The notes under the pieces were generated by a model. That model was not told the DNA's origin. It saw nothing but the letters and a program-made list of their open reading frames with translations, and searched no databases. Below, piece by piece: positions 50,521 through 57,140 of a stretch of 64,000 nt of DNA. Numbering within the stretch: the first letter of the stretch is position 1; every line of letters starts with the position of its first letter. The DNA lies in NCBI RefSeq assembly GCF_020010905.1, contig NZ_JAGJBY010000001.1, positions 4,856,001 to 4,920,000 of the forward strand. The letters are read 5' to 3'. The translations under genes were made by a program, and so were the position numbers. Source of the stretch: Streptomyces acidiscabies. Its GTDB lineage: Bacteria > Actinomycetota > Actinomycetes > Streptomycetales > Streptomycetaceae.

Positions 50521-50853
50521 ATGCCCGACCAGCCCCCGGGCGCGAGCCACCGCGCCGCGCCCGTCCACACGCACCCCGAGGACGTCCCCGTGCTCACGGC
50601 CCTGTCTGCCGTGGCCGACCCCGTCCGCATCCGGCTCCTGCGTGAACTTGCCGGTTCCCCTGTCTGGACGCGCAGTTGCGGCAGCTTCGACGTACCCGTC
50701 GGCAAGGCCGCGCTCAGCCACCACTTCTCCGTGCTGCGCGCGGCGGGGCTCGTCGAGCAGCGGGACGAGGGGCCCCGGCGGGTCAACCGGCTGCGGCGGG
50801 AGGAGTTCGACGCGCAGTTTCCCGGGCTCCTCGACCTGGTGTTGAGGGACTGA
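50521..50853 (+). CDS. ArsR-family transcriptional regulator
   Basis: 110 residues, ATG 50521 with AGGAGG three to eight bases upstream. The winged HTH: LTALSAVADPVRIRLLRELA, then GKAALSHHFSVLRAAGLVEQRDEGPRRVNRL. No metal-binding CXC motif is in the recognition region, although CGSF occurs before it. It is likely the repressor of the divergent quinone reductase and of itself through the inverted repeats between them. Confidence 0.88.
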   Translation: MPDQPPGASHRAAPVHTHPEDVPVLTALSAVADPVRIRLLRELAGSPVWTRSCGSFDVPVGKAALSHHFSVLRAAGLVEQRDEGPRRVNRLRREEFDAQFPGLLDLVLRD

Positions 50854-50859
50854 GTCTGT

Positions 50860-52005
50860 TCAGTTCGCGCCGCGCGTGTTGAGGCGGGCCGCCTGGCGGG
50901 TCAGGTGGTCGCGCTCCGCGAGGTTCGGGGCCTTGTGGGCAGCCTCCGCGTACAGGCGCGCCGCCGTCGCCAGGTCGCCCGCGCGTTCGTGCAGGTGGGC
51001 CGCCACCGCCGTATGACGGGGGAGCGAGGCATCCACGGCCGCGAGGGCGGCCAGACCCGCGCGGGGCCCGTCCGCCTCGCCGACCGCCACCGCCCGGTTG
51101 AGACGGACGACGGGACTGTCCGTGAGGCCCGCGAGTTCGTCGTACCACTCCACGATCTGCACCCAGTCCGTCTCCCCGGCGGTGGGCGCGTCGGCGTGCA
51201 GCGCCGCGATGGCCGCCTGCGCCTGGAACTCGCCCAACTTGTCGCGGGCCAGGGCTTTTTGGAGGATGTCGACGCCCTCGGCGATGAGGGCGGTGTCCCA
51301 GCGCGTCCGGTCCTGTTCGGCGAGCGGGACCAGGCTGCCGTCCGGGGCCGTACGGGCCGTACGGCGGGCGTGGTGCAGCAGCATCAGGGCGAGCAGGCCC
51401 GCGACCTCGGGGTGGTCGATCGCGGTGGCGAGCTGCCGGGTGAGGCGGATCGCCTCGGCGGCGAGGTCGACGTCGCCGGTGTAGCCCTCGTTGAAGACGA
51501 GGTACAGGACGCGCAGGACCGTCGCGACGTCGCCGGGCCGGTCGAACCGGACGTCCGAGACCGTGCGCTTGGCCCGGCTGATCCGCTGCGCCATCGTCGC
51601 CTCGGGGACGAGGTACGCCTGGGCGATCTGCCGGGTGGTCAGCCCGCCGACCGCGCGCAGGGTGAGCGCGACCGCCGAGGACGGGGTCAGCGAGGGGTGC
51701 GCGCACAGGAAGTACAGCTGGAGCGTGTCGTCCACGGCCGGGGTGGGGCCGGGCTGGGGTTCCTCCTCGACGCGGTCCTCGCGGCGGCGGCGTGCCGTGT
51801 CCGCGCGGGACTGGTCGAGGAACTTCCGCCAGGCCACGGTGACCAGCCAGCCCTTCGGGTCCCTCGGCGGCTCCCCGGGCCACACGCGGACCGCCTCCAC
51901 GAGGGCGTCCTGGACGGCGTCCTCGGCCGCCGCGAAGTCTGCTCCGCGGCGGACGAGGACCGTCAGGACACCCGGGGTGAGGCCCCTGAGCAGCGCGTCA
52001 TCCAC
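50860..52005 (-). CDS. ECF sigma factor with C-terminal TPR-like extension (ECF42 type)
   Basis: 381 residues. Sigma region 2 (DFAAAEDAVQDALVEAVRVWPGE, PKGWLVTVAWRKFLDQSRAD) and region 4 (ALTLRAVGGLTTRQIAQAYLVPEATMAQRISRAKRTV) are followed by about 200 residues of helical repeat (LARDKLGEFQAQAAIAALHA, VRLNRAVAVGEADGPRAGLAAL). This extension and the adjacent DGPF gene define the ECF42 group, which works without a classical anti-sigma. GTG 52005 overlaps the DGPF gene by eight bases. Confidence 0.92.
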   Translation of the reverse strand: MDDALLRGLTPGVLTVLVRRGADFAAAEDAVQDALVEAVRVWPGEPPRDPKGWLVTVAWRKFLDQSRADTARRRREDRVEEEPQPGPTPAVDDTLQLYFLCAHPSLTPSSAVALTLRAVGGLTTRQIAQAYLVPEATMAQRISRAKRTVSDVRFDRPGDVATVLRVLYLVFNEGYTGDVDLAAEAIRLTRQLATAIDHPEVAGLLALMLLHHARRTARTAPDGSLVPLAEQDRTRWDTALIAEGVDILQKALARDKLGEFQAQAAIAALHADAPTAGETDWVQIVEWYDELAGLTDSPVVRLNRAVAVGEADGPRAGLAALAAVDASLPRHTAVAAHLHERAGDLATAARLYAEAAHKAPNLAERDHLTRQAARLNTRGAN

Positions 52006-52420
52006 CGGCGTGGCAGTCCGTGACGTTCGGCGCCGCGGAGAGGAAGGGCCGCAGCTCCAGCCACTCGTGAATCGGCTTCCCCCCGGCGCCGGGCGCCGCG
52101 GACAACTCCCCGGCGAGCTCGACGGCCCGCTCGTACGTGTCCACGTCGATCACCATCCACCCGGCGATCAGATCCTTGGTCTCGGCGAACGGCCCGTCCG
52201 TCACGGGCGCCTGCCCCTCCCCGCCGTACTGCACCCACGTCCCCTCGGGCGCCAGCGCCTGCCCGTCGACGTACTCCCCGCTCTCCACCAGCCGCTCCGC
52301 GAAGTCCCGCATGTACTGCATGTGCGCCGAGACCTCCTCGGGCGTCCACCGCTCCATCGGCACATCGTTGACCGCCGCCGGCGCGCCCCGGTAGTGCTTG
52401 AGCAACAGGTACTTGGCCAT
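51998..52420 (-). CDS. YCII/DGPF-domain protein, partner of the ECF42 sigma factor
   Basis: 140 residues. The fold is the YCII-related ferredoxin-like one: MAKYLLLKHYRGAPAAVN, HMQYMRDFAERLVESGEYVDG, the family signature VTDGPFAETKDLIAGW, and HEWLELRPF. ECF42 sigma genes are almost always beside one or more DGPF proteins, whose role is unclear. ATG 52420 has GGAG about eight bases upstream. First gene of the two-gene operon. Confidence 0.9.
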   Translation of the reverse strand: MAKYLLLKHYRGAPAAVNDVPMERWTPEEVSAHMQYMRDFAERLVESGEYVDGQALAPEGTWVQYGGEGQAPVTDGPFAETKDLIAGWMVIDVDTYERAVELAGELSAAPGAGGKPIHEWLELRPFLSAAPNVTDCHAGG

Positions 52421-52508
52421 GACGTTCTCCTCGACTTATGCGGCCCGTTGTGGCCGCGTTCACTACTGGGACGGAGCGGGGTACGGGTTCTCGACATCGG
52501 TGCCGGAA

Positions 52509-52751
52509 TTATTTTGAGGCCGATGTCGGAGGGGTGTCTTGCGGAGCGTCCACCAGCCGGAAGGCCAGGCACACGACGCGCGTTCCGTCGTCGACCGGCG
52601 TACCCGCGCGCTCCCAGTAGCCGCGGTGCCCCGCCAGGCCCGTCGTCGTGGTCTTGCGGCCGGACAGGGCCAGGGAGTTGAGCCGTACCCGCATGTCGCC
52701 CGGGGTGCCCAGCTCCAGTGTCCGCATCCCGTCGACCCGTGGCCATGTCAT
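52509..52751 (-). CDS. Short ASCH-like protein, possibly truncated
   Basis: 80 residues. The N-terminus MRTLELGTPGDMRVRLNSLALSGRKTTTTGL resembles the start of ASCH (RNA-binding PUA-like) domains, with the conserved GxKTxTTGL loop. Usual ASCH proteins are 120-150 residues; here the second half is missing after VVCLAFRLVDAPQ and a Ser/Thr/Pro tail follows. ATG 52751 has AGGAG seven bases upstream, so it is probably translated. Either a natural short form or a decayed gene. Confidence 0.55.
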   Translation of the reverse strand: MTWPRVDGMRTLELGTPGDMRVRLNSLALSGRKTTTTGLAGHRGYWERAGTPVDDGTRVVCLAFRLVDAPQDTPPTSASK

Positions 52752-52855
52752 CGGTGATCTCCTGTCGTCCTCGGCGTTCGCCGGATTCGGTGGCCTTCGA
52801 GGTTGTTACCATGCAGGTTCGTGGCGAACGGGCGGATGCGAGAGGTGGCGGGACG

Positions 52856-53206
52856 GTGAGTACGCCGCTGTACCAGCTGAAGGCCGAGTTCTTCAAGACG
52901 CTCGGGCATCCCGCCCGGATCCGCGTGCTCGAACTCCTCAGCCAGCGTGAGCACTCTGTCGCGGAGATGCTTCCCGAGGTCGGGATCGAGCCCGCGCATC
53001 TGTCCCAGCAGCTCGCTGTGTTGCGGCGGGCGAATCTCGTGGTGACCCGTAAAGAGGGGTCGACCGTTCATTACTCGCTGACGGATCCGCGCATCGCCGA
53101 GCTGCTGCGGGTCGCCCGCGCGATTCTCTCCGGTGTTCTCGCGGGGCAGGCGGAGCTTCTCGCGGATCTTCAGGCGCCGCTTCCGGGGGCGTCCCGCAAC
53201 CGCTGA
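52856..53206 (+). CDS. ArsR/SmtB-family regulator
   Basis: 116 residues from GTG 52856; an in-frame ATG at 52811 is an alternative. HTH: LYQLKAEFFKTLGHPARIRVLELLSQ, then PEVGIEPAHLSQQLAVLRRANLVVTRKEGSTVHYSL. No clear metal-binding cysteines. It is followed in the same direction by an NmrA gene whose promoter carries two inverted repeats suitable for such a dimer. Confidence 0.87.
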   Translation: MSTPLYQLKAEFFKTLGHPARIRVLELLSQREHSVAEMLPEVGIEPAHLSQQLAVLRRANLVVTRKEGSTVHYSLTDPRIAELLRVARAILSGVLAGQAELLADLQAPLPGASRNR

Positions 53207-53251
53207 GGGTTGCCCGACCAGGTGTCGGGGGTTTTCCTACGCCCTCGATCT

Positions 53252-53301
53252 GGTTGACGTGTCATCTTGATGGTCCTAGGCTTCTGGTTGAAGCGTCAAC
53301 C
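53252..53301 (+). promoter_or_regulatory. Promoter with two inverted-repeat operators upstream of the NmrA gene
   Basis: TTGACG (53254-53259), 17-base spacer, TAGGCT (53277-53282). GGTTGACGTGTCATC (53252-53266) overlaps the -35, and GGTTGA-AGCG-TCAACC (53286-53301) is a perfect inverted repeat over the expected start of transcription. The first site's left half is the same GGTTGA, 34 bases upstream. Confidence 0.62.
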
Positions 53302-53322
53302 ACGGCCTTTCGGAGGAGCACC

Positions 53323-54270
53323 ATGAACGGCAAGAAGGTCATCGCGGTCGCCGGAGCCACGGGTGCGCAGGGCGGCGGGTTCGCCCGCGCGGTCCTCGCG
53401 GACCCGGAGTCCGGCTTCACCGTCCGCGCGCTCACCCGTGACCCCGAAGCGCCCGCCGCCCGGGAACTCGCCGGACTGGGCGCCGAGGTCGTACGGGCGG
53501 ACTTCACCGACGAGGCGAGCGTCCGCGCGGCGTTCGAGGGCGCGTACGGCGCGTTCCTGGTCACCAACTTCTGGGCGCACATGTCGGCGGAGAAGGAGAC
53601 CGCCGAGATCGAGGTGCTGGTCCGGTCCGCGCAGGCCGCGGGGTTGCGGCACGTCGTCTGGTCGACGCTGGAGGACACCCGCGAGCTGCTGCCGCTGACG
53701 GATGAACGGATGCCGGTCCTCCAGGGTTCCTACAACGTCCCGCACTTCGACGCGAAGGGTGAGAGCAACCGGCTCTTCACGGAGGCGGGCGTGCCGACGA
53801 CGTTCCTCAACGCCACGTTCTACTTCCAGGGTTTCCTCGGCCAGTTCGCCCCCCAGCGCGGCGACGACGGCGTCCTGACCCTGACCCTCCCGCTGGAGGA
53901 CGGCAAGCTCCTGTCCGGCGTCGACGCCGAGGACATCGGCCGCACCGGGTTCGCGCTGATCAAGGGCGGTGAGCAGTACATCGGCGAGACGGTCGGCCTT
54001 GCGGGCGACCACCTCACGGGCGCGCAGTACGCCGAGAAGCTGTCCGGCGCGTACGGCGAGCCGGTGCGGTTCCAGTCGGTGCCGTACGACGTGTTCCGCT
54101 CTCTCGGGGTCCCTGCTGGGGACGAGATCGGCAACATGTTCCAGTACTACGGCGACTTCGACCGGGAGTTCACGGGGGCGCGGGATCTGGTGCGGCTGCG
54201 GGAGATCAATCCGGAGCTGCGGAGCTTTGACGCGTGGCTGGCGGAGAATGCGGGGAAGTTCAGCGGGTGA
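53323..54270 (+). CDS. NmrA-family NAD(P)-binding protein
   Basis: 315 residues, atypical short-chain dehydrogenase. The NAD(P) motif is VIAVAGATGAQGGGFARAVL at the N-terminus; VRALTRDP, GAEVVRADFTD and LRHVVWSTLEDTREL follow. The catalytic YxxxK is not obvious, so it may act as a redox sensor or an NAD(P)H-dependent reductase on unknown substrates. ATG 53323 has GGAGGA five bases upstream. Its promoter has two operators, probably for the upstream ArsR-type regulator. Confidence 0.9.
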   Translation: MNGKKVIAVAGATGAQGGGFARAVLADPESGFTVRALTRDPEAPAARELAGLGAEVVRADFTDEASVRAAFEGAYGAFLVTNFWAHMSAEKETAEIEVLVRSAQAAGLRHVVWSTLEDTRELLPLTDERMPVLQGSYNVPHFDAKGESNRLFTEAGVPTTFLNATFYFQGFLGQFAPQRGDDGVLTLTLPLEDGKLLSGVDAEDIGRTGFALIKGGEQYIGETVGLAGDHLTGAQYAEKLSGAYGEPVRFQSVPYDVFRSLGVPAGDEIGNMFQYYGDFDREFTGARDLVRLREINPELRSFDAWLAENAGKFSG

Positions 54271-54302
54271 CGTGTCAACCTTGAGGGTCGTGGTGAGCGC
54301 CG

Positions 54303-54337
54303 GGGGCGTGGTGGGTGTCAGGGGCGTGGCGGGTGCC
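54303..54337. repeat. Two-copy 17-base direct repeat, period 18
   Basis: GGGGCGTGGTGGGTGTC (54303-54319) and GGGGCGTGGCGGGTGCC (54321-54337) differ at two positions. It lies between the convergent NmrA and AMIN-like genes; no role is visible. Confidence 0.6.
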
Positions 54338-54389
54338 GGAAAAGGTGTGATCCGAAATTGGTGTGAACCGTTTCCGGCACTCGGAACGA

Positions 54390-54941
54390 TCACCAGGTAT
54401 GAGCGACATCCACCACGAGCCGGTCGGGCAGGACCAGCACTCTGAACGGCAGCCGGGCGCGGACCCCGAGGCCGATATGGGTCCCGTTGTCGTACGTGCC
54501 GCCGAACTTGGCGTCGCGGAAGGTGCGGTAAGAGGTGAGGTCGAGGCCGGGGAGCGGGGCCGCGAGGCGCACGGGATAGCGGGCCGTGTCGACCGGCGCC
54601 GTGAACTCGACCTCGATGATGGCCCCGCCGGTGACCGGAATGCCGGTCTGGGACGGGGGATGGGAGAAGCTCGGGACGTACTGGACCCAGTACGCGGCGG
54701 GATCGGCGGTCGTCATCCCGGGGATGTCGAGAACGATCCGGTCGTAGCAGTCGTGGCGGCCCGTCCGTACGTCCGTGAGGGATCCGACCGTCGCGATCGA
54801 GCCCGGCGCGGCCTTCGTGTCGCTGCCCCAGCCCGTCGCGCAGACAGCGGCGGTGCGCGGAGCGGCGACGGCGGCCGGGGCGAGGGCGGTTCCCGTGAGC
54901 ACCAGCGTGGTCGTGGCCAGGGCGGTGGCCCAGCGTTTCAT
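54390..54941 (-). CDS. Secreted AMIN-like domain protein
   Basis: 183 residues. Signal peptide MKRWATALATTTLVLTGTAL to about AAVAA|PRTA. The mature part is a single beta-rich domain: VRTGRHDCYDRIVLDIPGM, YWVQYVPSF and a C-terminal LPFRVLVLPDRLVVDVAHTW, the pattern of actinomycete AMIN-like proteins that may bind cell-wall glycans. Two cysteines (CATGW and HDCYD) can form a disulphide. Not lipidated. It stands alone. Confidence 0.83.
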   Translation of the reverse strand: MKRWATALATTTLVLTGTALAPAAVAAPRTAAVCATGWGSDTKAAPGSIATVGSLTDVRTGRHDCYDRIVLDIPGMTTADPAAYWVQYVPSFSHPPSQTGIPVTGGAIIEVEFTAPVDTARYPVRLAAPLPGLDLTSYRTFRDAKFGGTYDNGTHIGLGVRARLPFRVLVLPDRLVVDVAHTW

Positions 54942-55082
54942 GGGTGGGTGGCTCCTCTCGGGCGGGTGTCCGTGCCAGGTGGGACCACGGGGGTGGGGGA
55001 AAGGTTGGGGCGTGGGGCCGTCGGTTTCCGGACATTTCCCGGGGGTGCCGGTGTTGTCGGTTTTCCGCCGGCCCGTTCGCTG

Positions 55083-55691
55083 TCAGTCCGCCCAGACGTC
55101 CCACCACTGCTGCGACTGGAAGTTCTTCTGCCAGAGCTGGACGCGGGCGCCGTTGCCCCAGACGTTGGCGTCGCGGTCCAGGACGATGTTGCCGCCGCCG
55201 TAGAAGAGGGCGTTGTAGATCGCGCGGTCGCCGGACGGGTGGGACCAGCTCTGCTGCGCGGTGTTGTTGCAGTCCCAGATCTGGACCTTGGTGCCGTTGG
55301 CGCCGCCGCCGTTGGTGTCGGCGTCCAGGCACTTGCCGGGGAAGCGGTAGCTCTCCAGCGCGCCGTTGTTCCACAGGTACCAGCGCTGCTGGGTCGTGCC
55401 GTTGCACTGCCAGACCTGGACGACGGTGCCGTTGCCGCCGCCGTTCGCGTCGACGTCCAGGCACTGGGTGGTGGGACGGTTCGCGAAGTCGTTGGTGATG
55501 CGCACGGGCAGGTCGAGGACCTTCTTCAGGGCCGGGGCGGTCAGGCCCGGGGCGGGAGCGGTCCAGTGGACGGGCCGGGACGGGGGCGCCGCGCTCGTCG
55601 AGGGGGTGTCGGCGCTCGCCGAGGGCGTGAAGGCCAGAGCGGTGGCGAAGGCCGCGGCGGTCACCGCGGCCCAGCGTCCGGTGCGGGGCAT
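55083..55691 (-). CDS. Secreted ricin B-type lectin domain protein
   Basis: 202 residues from ATG 55691 with GGAG five bases upstream. The signal peptide ends near PSASA|DTPS. The rest is one beta-trefoil ricin domain with three QxW units: CLDVDANGGGNGTVVQVWQC...QQRWYLW, CLDADTNGGGANGTKVQIWDC...QQSWSHP, and VLDRDANVWGNGARVQLWQK...QQWWDVW. Such domains bind galactose- or other sugar-containing polymers. There is no catalytic domain, so it is a stand-alone secreted lectin. Confidence 0.9.
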   Translation of the reverse strand: MPRTGRWAAVTAAAFATALAFTPSASADTPSTSAAPPSRPVHWTAPAPGLTAPALKKVLDLPVRITNDFANRPTTQCLDVDANGGGNGTVVQVWQCNGTTQQRWYLWNNGALESYRFPGKCLDADTNGGGANGTKVQIWDCNNTAQQSWSHPSGDRAIYNALFYGGGNIVLDRDANVWGNGARVQLWQKNFQSQQWWDVWAD

Positions 55692-55700
55692 GTGCTCTCC

Positions 55701-55742
55701 TTGTCGCTGGGGTCGGTCCGTTTGTCGCTGGGGTCGGTCCAT
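55701..55742. repeat. Tandem 21-base duplication in the leader of the lectin gene
   Basis: Copies 55701-55721 and 55722-55742 differ at one position (core TTGTCGCTGGGGTCGGTCC). They lie directly upstream of the ribosome site, and the longer upstream start codon would run through them. Confidence 0.8.
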
Positions 55743-55883
55743 GTCGCACAAGTCGAATCCCGTACGGGGGTCACCTCAGCACAGCGGGATGAGCACGCGG
55801 CACGCGCGAACAGGCCAAGCCTGTGTGTTTTCTGTGGGGCGGACGGGGAACGCCGGTCCCACTGGTCCCACTGGTCCCGTCGG

Positions 55884-57038
55884 TCAGTCGAGTGCCGCCG
55901 CCATCCTCCGTACCCCCTCCGCCACGTTCTCCGGGGACGTCGCCAGGTTCATCCGGACGAAGCCCGCGCCGCCGGTGCCGAAGGAGGGGCCGGAGTTGAG
56001 GGCCACCCGTCCGCGTTGGAGGAAGACGTCCGCCGGGTCGTCGCCGAGGTCCAGCGCGCGGCAGTCCAGCCAGGCCAGGTACGTCGCCTGCGCCGGGGTG
56101 TACCGCACGGCGGGAAGGTGCTGTGCCAGGAGCCCGGCGACGAGGCGCCGGTTCTCGTCGAGCCCCGCGAGGACCGCGTCGAGCCAGTCCCCGCCGTCCC
56201 GCAGCGCGGCGGTGTGCGCGATGACGCCGAGGTGGCTGGGACCGTGGCCGACCTCCTCCGGGAGCCGCGCGAGATCGTCCCCCGCGTCAGGTCCGGCGAC
56301 GGCGACGGCCGCCTTGAGCCCGGCCAGGTTCCACGCCTTCGACGCGGACATCAGCGACAGCCCGCTCTCCGCGCCGGGGACACTGAGGTACGGCACGAAC
56401 GCCGCGCCCGCCGCGACGACCGGCGCGTGGATCTCGTCCGCCACGACCCGCACGCCGTACCGCGACGCCAGCGCCGCCACCGCGGCCAGCTCCTCGGCCG
56501 TGTGCAACGTACCCGTCGGGTTGTGCGGGCTGCACAGCAGGAACGCGGGCCGGCCGCCCTCCGCCGCGACCCGGCCGAACGTCTCCTCCAGCACGGCGAG
56601 GTCCATCCGGCCGTCCGCGCCGAGCGGGGCCTCGACGACCACCCGGTCCATGTTGCTGATGAACTGGTAGAACGGCGTGTACACAGGGGAGTTGACGACG
56701 ACTCGGTCCCCCGGACCCGACACCAGCTTCAGCATCTCGACGACCCCCAGCATCACGTCCGGCACGATCGCCGTACGCTCCACCGCGAGCCCTTCCCACC
56801 CCCACCGCTTGCCCGCGAACCCGGCCAGCGCCTCGGCGTACGCCGTCCCCGCCGGGTACCCGGTGTCCCCGAGCGCGACCGCGTCCACGAGGGCCCGCGC
56901 GACCGGCTCCGCGAGATCGACGTCCATCTCGGCGACCCACAGGGGCAGGACGTCCTGCGGATACGTCCGCCACTTCATGCTCGTACGACGCCGGAGCCGG
57001 TCGAGGGGGACCCGCCGCAGCGGGTTCGCGTTCTCCAT
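55884..57038 (-). CDS. MalY/PatB-family aminotransferase (cystathionine beta-lyase-like)
   Basis: 384 residues, fold type I PLP enzyme. MalY/PatB features: RRTSMKWRTYPQDVLPLWVAEMD at the N-terminus, VNSPVYTPFYQF, LLCSPHNPTGTLH, VVADEIHAPVV, and the PLP lysine in SASKAWNLAGLK. It is likely a C-S beta-lyase acting on cystathionine or cysteine. ATG 57038. It is divergent from the NB-ARC gene, 102 bases apart. Confidence 0.92.
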   Translation of the reverse strand: MENANPLRRVPLDRLRRRTSMKWRTYPQDVLPLWVAEMDVDLAEPVARALVDAVALGDTGYPAGTAYAEALAGFAGKRWGWEGLAVERTAIVPDVMLGVVEMLKLVSGPGDRVVVNSPVYTPFYQFISNMDRVVVEAPLGADGRMDLAVLEETFGRVAAEGGRPAFLLCSPHNPTGTLHTAEELAAVAALASRYGVRVVADEIHAPVVAAGAAFVPYLSVPGAESGLSLMSASKAWNLAGLKAAVAVAGPDAGDDLARLPEEVGHGPSHLGVIAHTAALRDGGDWLDAVLAGLDENRRLVAGLLAQHLPAVRYTPAQATYLAWLDCRALDLGDDPADVFLQRGRVALNSGPSFGTGGAGFVRMNLATSPENVAEGVRRMAAALD

Positions 57039-57140
57039 GGGGCCAAGCTAGGCGAGGCACGACGTATCGCACACGGTCGAGGACGCTACGGTGGGTGTCC
57101 GACCGTGCTCTGCGGGGCTGGAACGAGTGAAGGGGGCTGT

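Noticed and set aside
55745..55790. GTCGAATCCC sequence like a tRNA T-arm near the lectin gene
   Set aside because: No matching acceptor, anticodon or D-arm can be folded around it.
54363..57140. Upstream extension of the NB-ARC reading frame by more than 900 codons
   Set aside because: It runs antisense through the AMIN-like, lectin and MalY genes and has no protein-like composition before GTG 57141, which has its own ribosome site.
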